NCBI GenBank assembly: GCA_025062295.1
Contig: JANXAJ010000022.1
Location: 1 to 35,126 of the forward strand
Direction: 5' to 3'
Source of the DNA: Bacteroidia bacterium
Lineage (GTDB): Bacteria > Bacteroidota > Bacteroidia > SpSt-205
Length of the DNA stretch: 35,126 nucleotides
Under the pieces are notes generated by a model. That model saw only the letters and a list, made by a program, of their open reading frames with translations, made no database searches and was not told the DNA's origin. Position numbers and translations under genes: made by a program. Below are positions 8,068 through 16,160 of the stretch, one piece after another. Within the stretch, counting starts at the first letter, position 1. Each line of letters begins with the position of its first letter.

Positions 8068-8705
8068 AGTCCTACTAAGCGCAGAAAGGTGTCTTTGGTC
8101 TCTTTCTCATTGAAAGCTCCTCTGAAAGCGTAGGTCAGGGTTCGGCTGGCTTCATCTTGGATCCCTCTCATAGAGACGCAATAATGCTTGGCATCAATCA
8201 CGACGGCTATATCTGGTGTGTGAAGCTGACTCTCTAAGAAGTCAGCTATCTGCTGCGTAAGTCGTTCCTGAACCTGCGGGCGACGAGCAAAATAATCAAC
8301 GATCCGATTGAGCTTTGAGAGTCCTACCACGAAGTCATGAGGGATATATCCTATATGAGCCACCCCAATAATAGGTACAAAATGATGTTCGCACACTGAG
8401 TGTACCCGAATATCTTTCTCCACTACCATCTGGTTATACGCATACGTATTGGGGAAGAGTCGGACTTGGGGGACTTTCTGCGGATCAAGCCCTCTAAAGA
8501 GCTCGTGGAGGTACATCTTTGCTACGCGCTTCGGCGTATCTCGCAGACTCGGGTCAGATAGATCCAGCCCCAAGAGCTGCATGATCTCCCCGAAATGATA
8601 GGCAATTTGTGCCTCTTTCTCTGAGAGGGAAAGGTCTGGCAGTTCGCATAGGCTACAGCTCTGAGAGAGCTCATGACCGTTGGTGTATTCAGGCTTTTTC
8701 ACCAT
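8064..8705 (-). CDS. folE: GTP cyclohydrolase I
   Basis: The 213-residue enzyme opens the GTP imidazole ring to form 7,8-dihydroneopterin triphosphate, the first step to folate, tetrahydrobiopterin and queuosine precursors. The zinc ligands of the type IA enzyme are present: Cys105 and His108 in VHSVCEHHFVP, and Cys176 in KHYCVSMRGI. The family signatures VGLSKLNRIVDYFARRPQVQERLT and RDTPKRVAKM (arranged normally) are also visible. I chose the ATG at 8705, with MVKKPEY, over a longer upstream extension that would run far into the preceding gene. It overlaps the PTPS gene by 17 bases and the acyltransferase by TTGA. Confidence 0.95.
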   Translation of the reverse strand: MVKKPEYTNGHELSQSCSLCELPDLSLSEKEAQIAYHFGEIMQLLGLDLSDPSLRDTPKRVAKMYLHELFRGLDPQKVPQVRLFPNTYAYNQMVVEKDIRVHSVCEHHFVPIIGVAHIGYIPHDFVVGLSKLNRIVDYFARRPQVQERLTQQIADFLESQLHTPDIAVVIDAKHYCVSMRGIQDEASRTLTYAFRGAFNEKETKDTFLRLVGL

Positions 8706-9114
8706 AGTAAGCAAAACAATTTCTGGGCGTCTCCCAAAGACGCAGTTCCACAAGTTCCACTCCTTCAGGAAGGAGGGGCTGTATTTGGTGCCACAGAGCA
8801 ACGATGAGGTTCTCAGAGGAGGGGATTTGTCCAGCTAAGAAAGGCACATCAGTATTGAGGTTGCGATGGTCAAGCTGCTTAATCACCCTTTCCTCAATCA
8901 GCTGACGCAAATGACTGATGTCCATTACATATCCTGTATCTGGATGCGGGACCCCTGCGATTGTTACTTCTAGTTCGTAATTGTGTCCATGTCCGCCTGG
9001 ATGGCTACAGGGGCCGAAGACTTCTGCGTTTTTCTCATCTGACCAAGCAGGGTTATATACTCGATGAGCGGCAGAGAAGTGGAATCGACGACTTGCATAC
9101 ACTTTCGGTCTCAT
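8689..9114 (-). CDS. 6-pyruvoyltetrahydropterin synthase / QueD family enzyme
   Basis: The 141-residue protein converts dihydroneopterin triphosphate, the FolE product, either to 6-pyruvoyltetrahydropterin (PTPS) or to 6-carboxytetrahydropterin (QueD). Zinc ligands are His17 (FSAAH), His42 and His44 (GGHGHNY). The catalytic Cys is Cys36, with Asp82-His83 (LDHRNL) and Glu129 (WETP). The spacing from the catalytic Cys is C-x5-HGH, as in animal-type PTPS (CNNPNGHGHNY), rather than the C-x3-HGH usual for QueD. This favours a biopterin role, although queG is also in the window. The ATG at 9114 forms an ATGA overlap with nuoJ, which supports it over upstream starts. folE follows directly. Confidence 0.88.
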   Translation of the reverse strand: MRPKVYASRRFHFSAAHRVYNPAWSDEKNAEVFGPCSHPGGHGHNYELEVTIAGVPHPDTGYVMDISHLRQLIEERVIKQLDHRNLNTDVPFLAGQIPSSENLIVALWHQIQPLLPEGVELVELRLWETPRNCFAYYGEKA

Positions 9115-9596
9115 GGGACGGATGGCTTTTTCCATGAGAGAAGAAGGAGAAGCCAGACGGCGGGCAGACTCACAGAGAGCCAAACAAAAAGCGGTGCCCA
9201 CCGCCGAGAGAGAATTAAGCCAATATCAGAGAGGGCGGGCATGACGGAAGGGAGGGTATGAAAGATGCCCTGTCCTTTGAGGTTTTCGGCAAAGGACCAT
9301 AAGATGAACAGTAGAATAAGAAGAGCTGCCTGAGGCTCAAAAAGGCGAGGGGGAGCCCCTGGCTGAGGATGAAGCGCTAACCATCCCCACAACAGCAAAA
9401 TACCAGCTGCATAGACACTCCACTGAAGGGCCCACAAATAGGTGGCGCTTCGCCAGCCATACCATAATCCTAGCCCTAAAAGGACGATAAAAGCTCCGCT
9501 AAGTCCTCCCGCCACCGTCCTGCGAGTGAGCAGATAGCCGAGTGCGCTCCCCAAAGCGAAGCACCAGATCAGCTCTATTATTAGTAGCGTAAGCAT
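9111..9596 (-). CDS. nuoJ: NADH-quinone oxidoreductase subunit J (membrane)
   Basis: The 161-residue protein has about five hydrophobic segments. The first three fit NuoJ: an N-terminal helix starting near residue 2, a helix around 31-48, and the conserved third helix around 53-75 with ALQWSVYAAGILLLWGWLAL, which corresponds to the NuoJ QvlVYaGAi motif. NuoJ is a proton-pumping membrane-arm subunit of complex I. The first ATG gives the expected NuoJ N-terminus, which means its first 98 bases are also the 3' end of nuoI. nuoK does not follow; the next gene is the PTPS enzyme (ATGA overlap). The sequence is divergent, so the call is good but not certain. Confidence 0.82.
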   Translation of the reverse strand: MLTLLIIELIWCFALGSALGYLLTRRTVAGGLSGAFIVLLGLGLWYGWRSATYLWALQWSVYAAGILLLWGWLALHPQPGAPPRLFEPQAALLILLFILWSFAENLKGQGIFHTLPSVMPALSDIGLILSRRWAPLFVWLSVSLPAVWLLLLLSWKKPSVP

Positions 9597-10002
9597 ATAC
9601 AGGCTCCATAATCAGGCATTCCGTCGGACAGACTACCGTACATAACCCACAGAAGCAGCACAAAGCGTGGTCAATGTCAAAGCGGGGTAGATAAAACCGC
9701 TTCGGTGCCCCTGAGCTTGTGTAACCGAGCAGAGCAGGGGACTTTTCTTTTTCTATCGTAATACAGCTTACAGGACAGATCCGAGCGCACAGATCGCATC
9801 CAATACAGTCCTCAATCATGACTGAGAGGCGGTAATGACCATTTTCTGGCACCGGGAGATGCTCTCGGGGATAGGCGATGGTCACAGCTCCACTTTCTGC
9901 TGGTGCAGATGGGCAAGACTGCATCGGATAACGAGGTCGGCGCCGCCATCCGCACACAGCATGCTTGAGAGTAAGCCACACCCCCTGCAGAAGACTCCAC
10001 AT
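9499..10002 (-). CDS. nuoI: NADH-quinone oxidoreductase subunit I (two 4Fe-4S clusters)
   Basis: The 167-residue protein is the ferredoxin-like complex I subunit that carries clusters N6a and N6b. Two motifs are visible: Cys66-x2-Cys69-x2-Cys72-x3-Cys76 ([12 protein letters not shown]) and Cys115-x2-Cys118-x2-Cys121-x3-Cys125 ([12 protein letters not shown]). The tail after CPTE ([15 protein letters not shown]...) is the normal NuoI type, so the reading frame appears correct to its end even though nuoJ begins inside it. It is the first gene of the seven-gene minus-strand operon. Its -7 box TATTTTTG lies 5 bases before the ATG. Confidence 0.95.
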   Translation of the reverse strand: MWSLLQGVWLTLKHAVCGWRRRPRYPMQSCPSAPAESGAVTIAYPREHLPVPENGHYRLSVMIEDCIGCDLCARICPVSCITIEKEKSPALLGYTSSGAPKRFYLPRFDIDHALCCFCGLCTVVCPTECLIMEPVYAYATNNRADLVLRFGERTRLSAHSQDGGGRT

Positions 10003-10007
10003 CCCTC

Positions 10008-10015
10008 CAAAAATA
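10008..10015 (-). promoter_or_regulatory. -7 promoter box TATTTTTG for the nuoI-carA operon
   Basis: TATTTTTG on the minus strand is followed by GAGGG and then the nuoI ATG at 10002. The GAGGG touches the ATG directly, so it is too close to act as a normal Shine-Dalgarno sequence. The box is only 6 bases from the guaB box on the other strand. Confidence 0.65.
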
Positions 10016-10021
10016 CTTCTT

Positions 10022-10029
10022 TACCTTTG
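10022..10029 (+). promoter_or_regulatory. -7 promoter box TACCTTTG for guaB
   Basis: TACCTTTG is followed by CTT and then the guaB ATG at 10033, a spacing of 3 bases. It indicates that the ATG at 10033 is the true start and that the mRNA is leaderless. Its upstream promoter contacts would lie in nuoI coding sequence. Confidence 0.7.
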
Positions 10030-10032
10030 CTT

Positions 10033-11490
10033 ATGGCATTCGAAATCCCGCTCGCTCTTACGTATGATGATGTGCTTTTAGTTCCAGCCTACTCAGAGAT
10101 TCTCCCTGAGGAAGCTGATGTTCATACGTACTTGACACCGACACTGAGGTTGAATATCCCCATTTTGAGCGCTGCGATGGACACAGTGACGGAGTATCAA
10201 ATGGCTATCGCTATAGCGAGTGAAGGAGGTTTGGGCATCCTTCATAAGAATCTTTCTCCGCAGGAGCAAGCTGAGCAGGTGCGTCGAGTCAAGCGCTATG
10301 AGAGTGGGCTCATTGTGGATCCGATTACCCTTCCACCTGAGGCACCTGTGCGAGAGGCTTTTCAGCTCATGGCTGAGCATAGAATTGGAGGCATCCCTAT
10401 TGTAGATAGAAAGCATCGTCTTCTCGGCATTCTTACTAATCGGGATATTCGGTTTGTTGCTCCTGATGAAACGCCTGTGTCTGCTTACATGACTCCTGCT
10501 CCCCTTGTTACTGCTCCAGAGGATACGACTCTGGATGAAGCTGAGGCTATCCTTCGCACTCACCGCATAGAGAAGCTTCCCCTTGTGAATTCAGAGGGAC
10601 AGCTTGTTGGACTCATTACTTACAAAGACATTTTGCGTCGGCGCACTTATCCCAATGCCTGTAAGGACTCTTTAGGACGATTGCGGGTCGGTGCTGCGAT
10701 TGGTGTGGGTGAAGAAGCGCTTTATCGTGCAGAACTTTTGATTCAAGCAGGTGTGGATATTCTCGTCATAGACACGGCTCATGGACACAGCCGACGAGTA
10801 ATTGAGACCCTCCAGGCTCTGCGCGAGCGGTATCCTGATTTTCCTCTTATGGCTGGGAATATTGCTACGGCGGAAGCGGCGGAGGCATTGATCCAGGCAG
10901 GGGCAGATGTAGTCAAGGTGGGAATTGGACCAGGCAGTATATGTACTACCCGTGTAGTGACAGGTGTAGGTATGCCTCAGCTCTCTGCTATCCTTGCTGT
11001 GGCACCAGTTGCTAAGGCGGCGGGTGTCGGAGTAGTGGCTGATGGAGGGATCAGGTATAGCGGCGATATTACGAAAGCGCTTGCAGCAGGCGCTACTGCA
11101 GTGATGATAGGTAATCTTCTGGCAGGGACTGAAGAAAGTCCAGGTGAAACTATTCTGTATGAAGGGAGAAAGTTCAAGCTTTATAGGGGCATGGGGTCCT
11201 TAGAGGCAATGGAGGCAGGGAGTGCAGACCGATATGGTCAGCAGAGGCAAGCAGCTGGCAAGCTGGTGCCCGAGGGAGTCGTCGGACGTGTGCCTTATCG
11301 GGGCTCTGCAGCCGAGGTTCTTTACCAACTTGTTGGAGGACTCAAAGCAGGCATGGGGTATTGCGGTGCTGCGACTCTTGAGGAGCTTCGTCGGGCCCGC
11401 TTCGTCCGCATCACTCCTGCCAGCGCCACTGAGAGCCATCCGCATAGCTTAGAAGTAATCCGAGAAGCGCCTAACTATACTCTTCGGTGA
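10033..11490 (+). CDS. guaB: Inosine-5'-monophosphate dehydrogenase
   Basis: The 485-residue enzyme oxidises IMP to XMP with NAD, the committed step to GMP. The (beta/alpha)8 catalytic domain is split by a tandem CBS pair (about residues 92-205, with [17 protein letters not shown] and [15 protein letters not shown]). The active-site loop has Cys304 in [11 protein letters not shown], followed by [12 protein letters not shown] and a YRGMGS flap region. The N-terminus, [16 protein letters not shown], is the canonical one for the family. The long in-frame extension upstream is antisense to nuoI and is not part of the gene. The stop overlaps the phosphatase gene start (GTGA). Confidence 0.97.
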   Translation: MAFEIPLALTYDDVLLVPAYSEILPEEADVHTYLTPTLRLNIPILSAAMDTVTEYQMAIAIASEGGLGILHKNLSPQEQAEQVRRVKRYESGLIVDPITLPPEAPVREAFQLMAEHRIGGIPIVDRKHRLLGILTNRDIRFVAPDETPVSAYMTPAPLVTAPEDTTLDEAEAILRTHRIEKLPLVNSEGQLVGLITYKDILRRRTYPNACKDSLGRLRVGAAIGVGEEALYRAELLIQAGVDILVIDTAHGHSRRVIETLQALRERYPDFPLMAGNIATAEAAEALIQAGADVVKVGIGPGSICTTRVVTGVGMPQLSAILAVAPVAKAAGVGVVADGGIRYSGDITKALAAGATAVMIGNLLAGTEESPGETILYEGRKFKLYRGMGSLEAMEAGSADRYGQQRQAAGKLVPEGVVGRVPYRGSAAEVLYQLVGGLKAGMGYCGAATLEELRRARFVRITPASATESHPHSLEVIREAPNYTLR

Positions 11491-13484
11491 AAGTCCTTCA
11501 CCATTACAGTCCCTTCTTCTTAGCGATAGGATTCACGCTTCTCCTTCTCTATCTTTGGCTGCGGTATTTCCTCCCTTCTGAGTCTCTTCTTTTGCCGCTG
11601 GGCATTTTTAGCTTTTTGCTCCTGTGGATTGGAGCTCACTTTACTTTGGAGAGCAGATTTTCTCGGCGATGGCGGACACCCGCTCGTCTCCTGCGATGGA
11701 ATGTAATCTTAGCTCTTACCGGGATTGGACATCTTCTGCTTTGGGGACTTTTTCTGCTCCTTCTTCCCACTGAAGCCAATCGGCTAACCTCCCTTTTTTT
11801 AGGGATTATTGAGGGGGGCATAGCCGTGCAGGCAGTGGGCCACCTTGCCCTTGCAGGTCATCTAACTGCCCTGCGTCCGCGCCCCGGCAAATTCCCTGTT
11901 CTTATCGGGTACTTTATGCTTACTGCGCTCCTCCTTCTGCTTCGCTTGGGAGCGCCCAACATAGCTTCTCTTTTTGCACCCCTTCTCTGGGCAGGTATTC
12001 TTCCCCTCCTTTACTTCAGTGAATGGCTTCAAGATGTAGCTGCTCGCCGCATCCCAGAAGCTCTCCTCCTTATAGGCGCGGCTTTGATTGGGCTCTTTAT
12101 TGAGTGGCAAGTCGCTCTTCCTGCTTTTTCCTCCTCCTATCCCCCTCTTTTGGAGGCGATCTACTCTGTCCTCATTGCCATTGTGCTTCTTCATGGGGGT
12201 TGGCTTCTCATCCCACTTCTTTTGCGTCTGGCTCGCTTCTCTCAGAGTGAAGAGGGAATTTTAGATCTCCTCACCGAATTTCTCGCTGGGCAGCAGCGCT
12301 CTTCTACACCGCAAGCAGTATTGGATCTGAGCAGCGAGACCCTCCGAAGATTACCCGCAGTAAGTGGAACCCTTCTGCTTCTACGAGCAGGGCCCGAAGA
12401 AGAGTACATCGCTACTAACTTGCCGCCTGGAAAAGTATATGAAGCCTTGCGACAGGCATTCTTTCGGCGCAGTGGTACCGAAGCCTATGTAGAGGTCATT
12501 CCTTCTCTCCAAAGGGAGTCAAAGATGCTACCTGACCTCTCCGCAGTGATTATTCAGCGTCCCATGACTCGCCTTTTCGGCAGCCTTCTTACACAGACCC
12601 TTCATGTTGCTGTCCTGAGTAAAGACCCCGATGGATTTGAAGAAAAAGACATAGAGCTTATTCTTACCCTTGCTGAACAAACCGCTCTCTTTTTGGAGAA
12701 CTTGGAAAGACATAGCTACCAAGAACAGCTTATCACTAGTCGAAAGGAAGCAGACTTTCTGAAAGAAACGCGCGAGGCTCTCCTTCCTCCCCCTCCACCT
12801 ATCCTCCAAAAGGTGGACTTTTATGTGCATTTTGAACAGTATGATCGTACCATTGGAGGGGATTATTATCAGATTTATGAATACCCCGAGGGGGATATCA
12901 TAGATTTTTGGCTCTCTGATAGTGCAGGAAGCGGCATAGCAGCTGCTTATCAGATGGCTCAAGCCCGAGCTGCCCTCAATACCCTATGGCTTCAAAGACT
13001 AAGTGCTGAGGAACTCATTTTTCGTCTAAATGACTCTCTAAAGAGGCTTTTTCACAAAAATAATTTTTTAGCTGCGACTCTCTTAAGATTTGATATGAAA
13101 AAAAAAGAATATATCATTTTCAGAGCGGGAAATCCAGAGATATTCTATTGGAATCCGCTGACTGATGAAGTGGATCTCCTTCGCCCTTCAGGCATTGTCT
13201 TAGGGAATGCTTCCTCGCAGATTATTGGGCGCATTCTCACACCAGAGAAGGGTAGGCTTATGCCGGGGAGTCTTTTCCTGTTTTTTAGTGATGGCTTTCC
13301 CGAGGCTTCTAATGCGGAGGGGGAAATGTTTGGGACTGAACGGCTGCTTGCTCTTTTCAAGGCGCATGCTCACGCTACGCCTCGTGAGATCGCTTCTTTT
13401 ATTGTAGAGGAGGTGCGCCGATTTGTAGGCAGCTCTTCCTTAGGGGACGATGGCACGCTTATCGTCGTGCGATATTTAGGTTAA
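11487..13484 (+). CDS. Membrane GAF-PP2C (SpoIIE/RsbU-type) serine phosphatase
   Basis: The 665-residue protein has an N-terminal membrane domain of about eight helices (1-245), a GAF-like sensory domain (about 260-405), a short helical linker and a C-terminal PP2C/SpoIIE phosphatase domain (about 435-665). Metal-site motifs are visible: [31 protein letters not shown] and LGDDGTLIV. The usual GHG after the aspartate is GSG here; that His is not a metal ligand. Proteins of this type dephosphorylate STAS anti-anti-sigma factors in partner-switching pathways, and a STAS gene and an RsbW-like kinase gene follow directly. The start is GTG in a GTGA overlap with guaB. The signal sensed is unknown. 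Confidence 0.88.
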   Translation: MKVLHHYSPFFLAIGFTLLLLYLWLRYFLPSESLLLPLGIFSFLLLWIGAHFTLESRFSRRWRTPARLLRWNVILALTGIGHLLLWGLFLLLLPTEANRLTSLFLGIIEGGIAVQAVGHLALAGHLTALRPRPGKFPVLIGYFMLTALLLLLRLGAPNIASLFAPLLWAGILPLLYFSEWLQDVAARRIPEALLLIGAALIGLFIEWQVALPAFSSSYPPLLEAIYSVLIAIVLLHGGWLLIPLLLRLARFSQSEEGILDLLTEFLAGQQRSSTPQAVLDLSSETLRRLPAVSGTLLLLRAGPEEEYIATNLPPGKVYEALRQAFFRRSGTEAYVEVIPSLQRESKMLPDLSAVIIQRPMTRLFGSLLTQTLHVAVLSKDPDGFEEKDIELILTLAEQTALFLENLERHSYQEQLITSRKEADFLKETREALLPPPPPILQKVDFYVHFEQYDRTIGGDYYQIYEYPEGDIIDFWLSDSAGSGIAAAYQMAQARAALNTLWLQRLSAEELIFRLNDSLKRLFHKNNFLAATLLRFDMKKKEYIIFRAGNPEIFYWNPLTDEVDLLRPSGIVLGNASSQIIGRILTPEKGRLMPGSLFLFFSDGFPEASNAEGEMFGTERLLALFKAHAHATPREIASFIVEEVRRFVGSSSLGDDGTLIVVRYLG

Positions 13485-13489
13485 GGCAG

Positions 13490-13497
13490 TATATTTG
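13490..13497 (+). promoter_or_regulatory. -7 promoter box TATATTTG for the STAS gene
   Basis: TATATTTG lies just after the phosphatase stop. It is followed by TTTC and then the ATG at 13502, a spacing of 4 bases. The STAS/kinase pair may therefore be transcribed independently of the phosphatase, from a leaderless mRNA. Confidence 0.6.
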
Positions 13498-13501
13498 TTT
13501 C

Positions 13502-13819
13502 ATGCAGATGGAAGTACTCTCCAGTAATGATCCGGCCCACCTGCGGCTTGCTTTAGCTGGAGAATTGGATGCACTTACAGCTCCAAAGTTATATGAGAAG
13601 CTCAATCAACATCTTCAGCAGGGCAGCATCAAACGGATCACCCTCCACTGCAAGGATTTGACCTATCTCTCCAGTGCAGGCGCTGGCATTCTCCTGATGT
13701 CAATTGATAATCTGACTCCAAAAGGCATTTCGCTAGAGCTCGTAGAGGTCCAACCAGAGGTCTATAATATCCTTGATCTTCTTGGATTGACGAAACTGAT
13801 GCCTGTTAATCATGTATAA
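13502..13819 (+). CDS. STAS-domain anti-sigma factor antagonist (RsbV/SpoIIAA type)
   Basis: The 105-residue single STAS domain has the expected pattern: LRLALAGELDALTAPKL at the N-terminal half, then DLTYLSSAGAGILL. Ser58 in SSAG is the position phosphorylated by partner-switch kinases. When unphosphorylated, such proteins bind the anti-sigma kinase and release its target. It lies between the PP2C phosphatase and the RsbW-like kinase and overlaps the kinase start by 8 bases. The start is supported by the -7 box four bases upstream. The final output of the pathway, a sigma factor or something else, is not shown in the window. Confidence 0.9.
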   Translation: MQMEVLSSNDPAHLRLALAGELDALTAPKLYEKLNQHLQQGSIKRITLHCKDLTYLSSAGAGILLMSIDNLTPKGISLELVEVQPEVYNILDLLGLTKLMPVNHV

Positions 13820-14240
13820 GGCGACGCTTAAGTTTGGAGCTACAAAGGATAATCTTCCTATTATTCGCTACTTTGTTCAAAATCATGTGCGTTCGCACAT
13901 CTCTAACCCTATAACTGTCAATCAGATTACCGTAGCTGTAGAAGAACTCTGCGCTAACTCCATTCTGCATGCAAATAAAGAAAATCCCGAGAGAGAGTTA
14001 CGTTTAGAACTGCGTCTGCGGAAAGATAAACTTCACATTTATCTTTATGATCCGGCTCCTCCTTACGATATTCACTCTTATCCGCCAGAGCCGCGTTTGC
14101 TGCGAGCGGGGACCTCATGTCCTGGAGGGTTCGGAATCTATCTTATTCGGCGAGTGATTGACCAAATACGCGTCAGACGAAGGCCAGGAGGCAGTTCTCT
14201 GTATCACATGGTTAAGCAGATTCATGAAGCCACTCCTTGA
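13812..14240 (+). CDS. RsbW/SpoIIAB-type serine kinase (anti-sigma factor, HATPase_c_2)
   Basis: The 142-residue protein is a GHKL ATPase. The N-box is VEELCANSILHA (Glu45, Asn49), a G1-like segment YDPAPPYD lies at about 79-86, and the G2 box is GGFGIYLI (105-112). Proteins of this type phosphorylate a STAS partner and, when free, sequester a sigma factor or another target. The ORF overlaps the STAS gene by 8 bases and ruvB by 17 bases, so the three are probably translated from the same message. No sigma factor gene is adjacent; the only one in the window is the ECF gene at 26440. Confidence 0.9.
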   Translation: MYKATLKFGATKDNLPIIRYFVQNHVRSHISNPITVNQITVAVEELCANSILHANKENPERELRLELRLRKDKLHIYLYDPAPPYDIHSYPPEPRLLRAGTSCPGGFGIYLIRRVIDQIRVRRRPGGSSLYHMVKQIHEATP

Positions 14241-15216
14241 CCCTGAGGAAAGGGCTTTGCGCCCCAGAACGCTTTCAGAGTTTATTGGTGAGCGTCCGTT
14301 TCTGACTAACCTTCGCATTTTTATAGAAGCAGCCCGGCAACGGGGGGAACCCTTAGACCATACTCTTTTTTACGGGCCTCCTGGATTGGGGAAGACGACC
14401 TTAGCTCATATCATTGCCCATGAGATGGGGCGTCGCCTCTTTACTACCAGTGGTCCTGCCCTTCAGAGGCCTGCGGACCTTGCTGGGCTTCTTACTCAGT
14501 TGGATACAGGGGATGTGCTTTTTATAGATGAAATTCATCGTCTCCATCCCTCTATTGAAGAGTATCTCTATACTGCAATGGAAGATTACAGACTGGACAT
14601 CGTGATTGATAGCGGTCCTCACGCTAAAACGCTTCAGCTTCGCCTCAAGCCCTTTACCCTTGTGGGGGCTACGACTCGTTTAGGTCTTCTCACCGCTCCC
14701 CTTGTGGCTCGTTTTGGCATATCTATCCATGTGGAGTACTATACCCAAGGGGAGCTAGCTCAGATTGTCATGCGCTCTTCTCAGATTTTAGGGATAGGAG
14801 TGACGGAGGGAGCGGCTTCAATGATAGCGGCTCGGAGTCGAGGGACACCTCGCACGGCTAATCGGTTGCTTCGGCGCCTGCGCGACTTTGCGCAGGTGCA
14901 TCGGATCACTCTGATTGACGAAAGCTTTGCAGAAGCAGCGCTCACAGCCCTACGCATTGATCCTGCAGGGTTAGAGGAAATAGATAAGAAGCTCATTACC
15001 ACTCTAATAGACCGATTCGGAGGAGGACCGACGGGGATTCAAACGCTGGCTGTCGCTGTGGGGGAGGAGGCGGAGACCTTAGAAGAGGTATATGAACCTT
15101 ACCTAATTATGGAGGGTTTTATAGATCGCACGCCAAGGGGGCGACGGGCGCTGCGTCGCAGTTATGAACATTTTGGGAGAGTCTTTCCTGGAATTCGTCC
15201 CACGCTCTTCGAATGA
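14224..15216 (+). CDS. ruvB: Holliday junction branch migration helicase RuvB
   Basis: The 330-residue AAA+ motor works with RuvA to move Holliday junctions during recombination. N-terminal LRPRTLSEFIGE is the family start region. Walker A is GPPGLGKT (51-58), Walker B/DEIH is FIDEIHRLHP (101-109), and sensor 1 is GATTR, followed by the RuvB C-terminal winged helix (about 255-330, with RTPRGRRAL). I chose the ATG at 14224 over upstream in-frame codons because it gives the usual short N-terminus. It overlaps the kinase gene by 17 bases. The end overlaps queG (ATGA). Confidence 0.97.
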   Translation: MKPLLDPEERALRPRTLSEFIGERPFLTNLRIFIEAARQRGEPLDHTLFYGPPGLGKTTLAHIIAHEMGRRLFTTSGPALQRPADLAGLLTQLDTGDVLFIDEIHRLHPSIEEYLYTAMEDYRLDIVIDSGPHAKTLQLRLKPFTLVGATTRLGLLTAPLVARFGISIHVEYYTQGELAQIVMRSSQILGIGVTEGAASMIAARSRGTPRTANRLLRRLRDFAQVHRITLIDESFAEAALTALRIDPAGLEEIDKKLITTLIDRFGGGPTGIQTLAVAVGEEAETLEEVYEPYLIMEGFIDRTPRGRRALRRSYEHFGRVFPGIRPTLFE

Positions 15217-16160
15217 ACCTTGCCCTTACCCAAGCGGTCAAAGCCTTGGCTCAGGGGCTTGGTTTCCATGCTTGCGGCATAGCGTCAGCGTATGATATCT
15301 CCCGCTTGCCCTCAGAGAGGCCTGCCGCTCAAGCTTATCGGCGATATCTGAAGTGGCTCTCTCAGGGATATCATGCCAACATGAAATACATGGCGGAGAC
15401 GGCATCCCTTCGTGCTTCTCTCAGTAGTGTGCTTCCTGGGGCTCGAAGCTACATAGTAGTGCTCCAAAGCTACTTCCATACAAAACGGCGCATTTCTCCA
15501 ATTGCCCAGTATGCATGGGGACAGGACTATCATATTCACATGAGACGGCGACTTCAAGTGATTGCTGACTACCTTCAGCGGCATGGGCATGCGGCACGAG
15601 TGGTGGTGGATACAGCTCCACTCTTGGAAAAAGCATGGGCGGTAGAGGCGGGATTAGGATGGATAGGAAAGAATACCCTGCTCCTTAATCGGCGGCTGGG
15701 GAGTTATACTTTCATTGGAGGGGTCCTGACGACAGCGGCGTTGCTGCCTGATTCACCATTCATGGAAGATTTATGCGGAAGGTGCCAGCGATGTGTAGAG
15801 GCTTGTCCGACAGCGGCACTGCGCCCTTATGAACTAGATGCTCGTAGATGTATCGCCTATTGGACGATAGAAGCGCCAAGCTTGGAAGAGGGAATGCCTT
15901 CGCTAGAAGGGTGGATCTTCGGCTGTGATATTTGCCAGCAGGTTTGTCCTTGGAATCGCTTTGCGCATCCTCAAGGAGAGGTGGCCCTTCGTCCTCAAGC
16001 CGCTGTTTTTCTCAAGCCCAGTGAGTGGGCACAGCTCTCTCCTGCTCAAATCAAAAAAATTCAAAAGCAAAGCGCCCTTCGTCGGGCTCATCCCCGAAAG
16101 CTGCTCCAAATAGCCCACATGCCTACCCAACCTCAACAGAGGCAGCCACTTAAGCCCTAA
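15213..16160 (+). CDS. queG: Epoxyqueuosine reductase
   Basis: The 315-residue cobalamin-dependent iron-sulfur enzyme reduces epoxyqueuosine to queuosine in tRNA. The DUF1730 domain contains VDTAPLLEKAWAVEAGLGWIGKN, including the catalytic-region Asp133. Two 4Fe-4S motifs follow: Cys188-x2-Cys191-x2-Cys194-x3-Cys198 (CGRCQRCVEACP) and a second set with Cys238, Cys241 and Cys245 (CDICQQVCPWN). It shows that the organism makes or salvages queuosine. It is the last gene of the guaB-queG run, and the gap after it is 215 bases. Confidence 0.95.
   Translation: MNLALTQAVKALAQGLGFHACGIASAYDISRLPSERPAAQAYRRYLKWLSQGYHANMKYMAETASLRASLSSVLPGARSYIVVLQSYFHTKRRISPIAQYAWGQDYHIHMRRRLQVIADYLQRHGHAARVVVDTAPLLEKAWAVEAGLGWIGKNTLLLNRRLGSYTFIGGVLTTAALLPDSPFMEDLCGRCQRCVEACPTAALRPYELDARRCIAYWTIEAPSLEEGMPSLEGWIFGCDICQQVCPWNRFAHPQGEVALRPQAAVFLKPSEWAQLSPAQIKKIQKQSALRRAHPRKLLQIAHMPTQPQQRQPLKP

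Noticed and set aside
9835-10032. In-frame 66-codon upstream extension of guaB
   Set aside because: It is antisense to nuoI, has no similarity to IMP dehydrogenase, and the -7 box lies just before the ATG at 10033.
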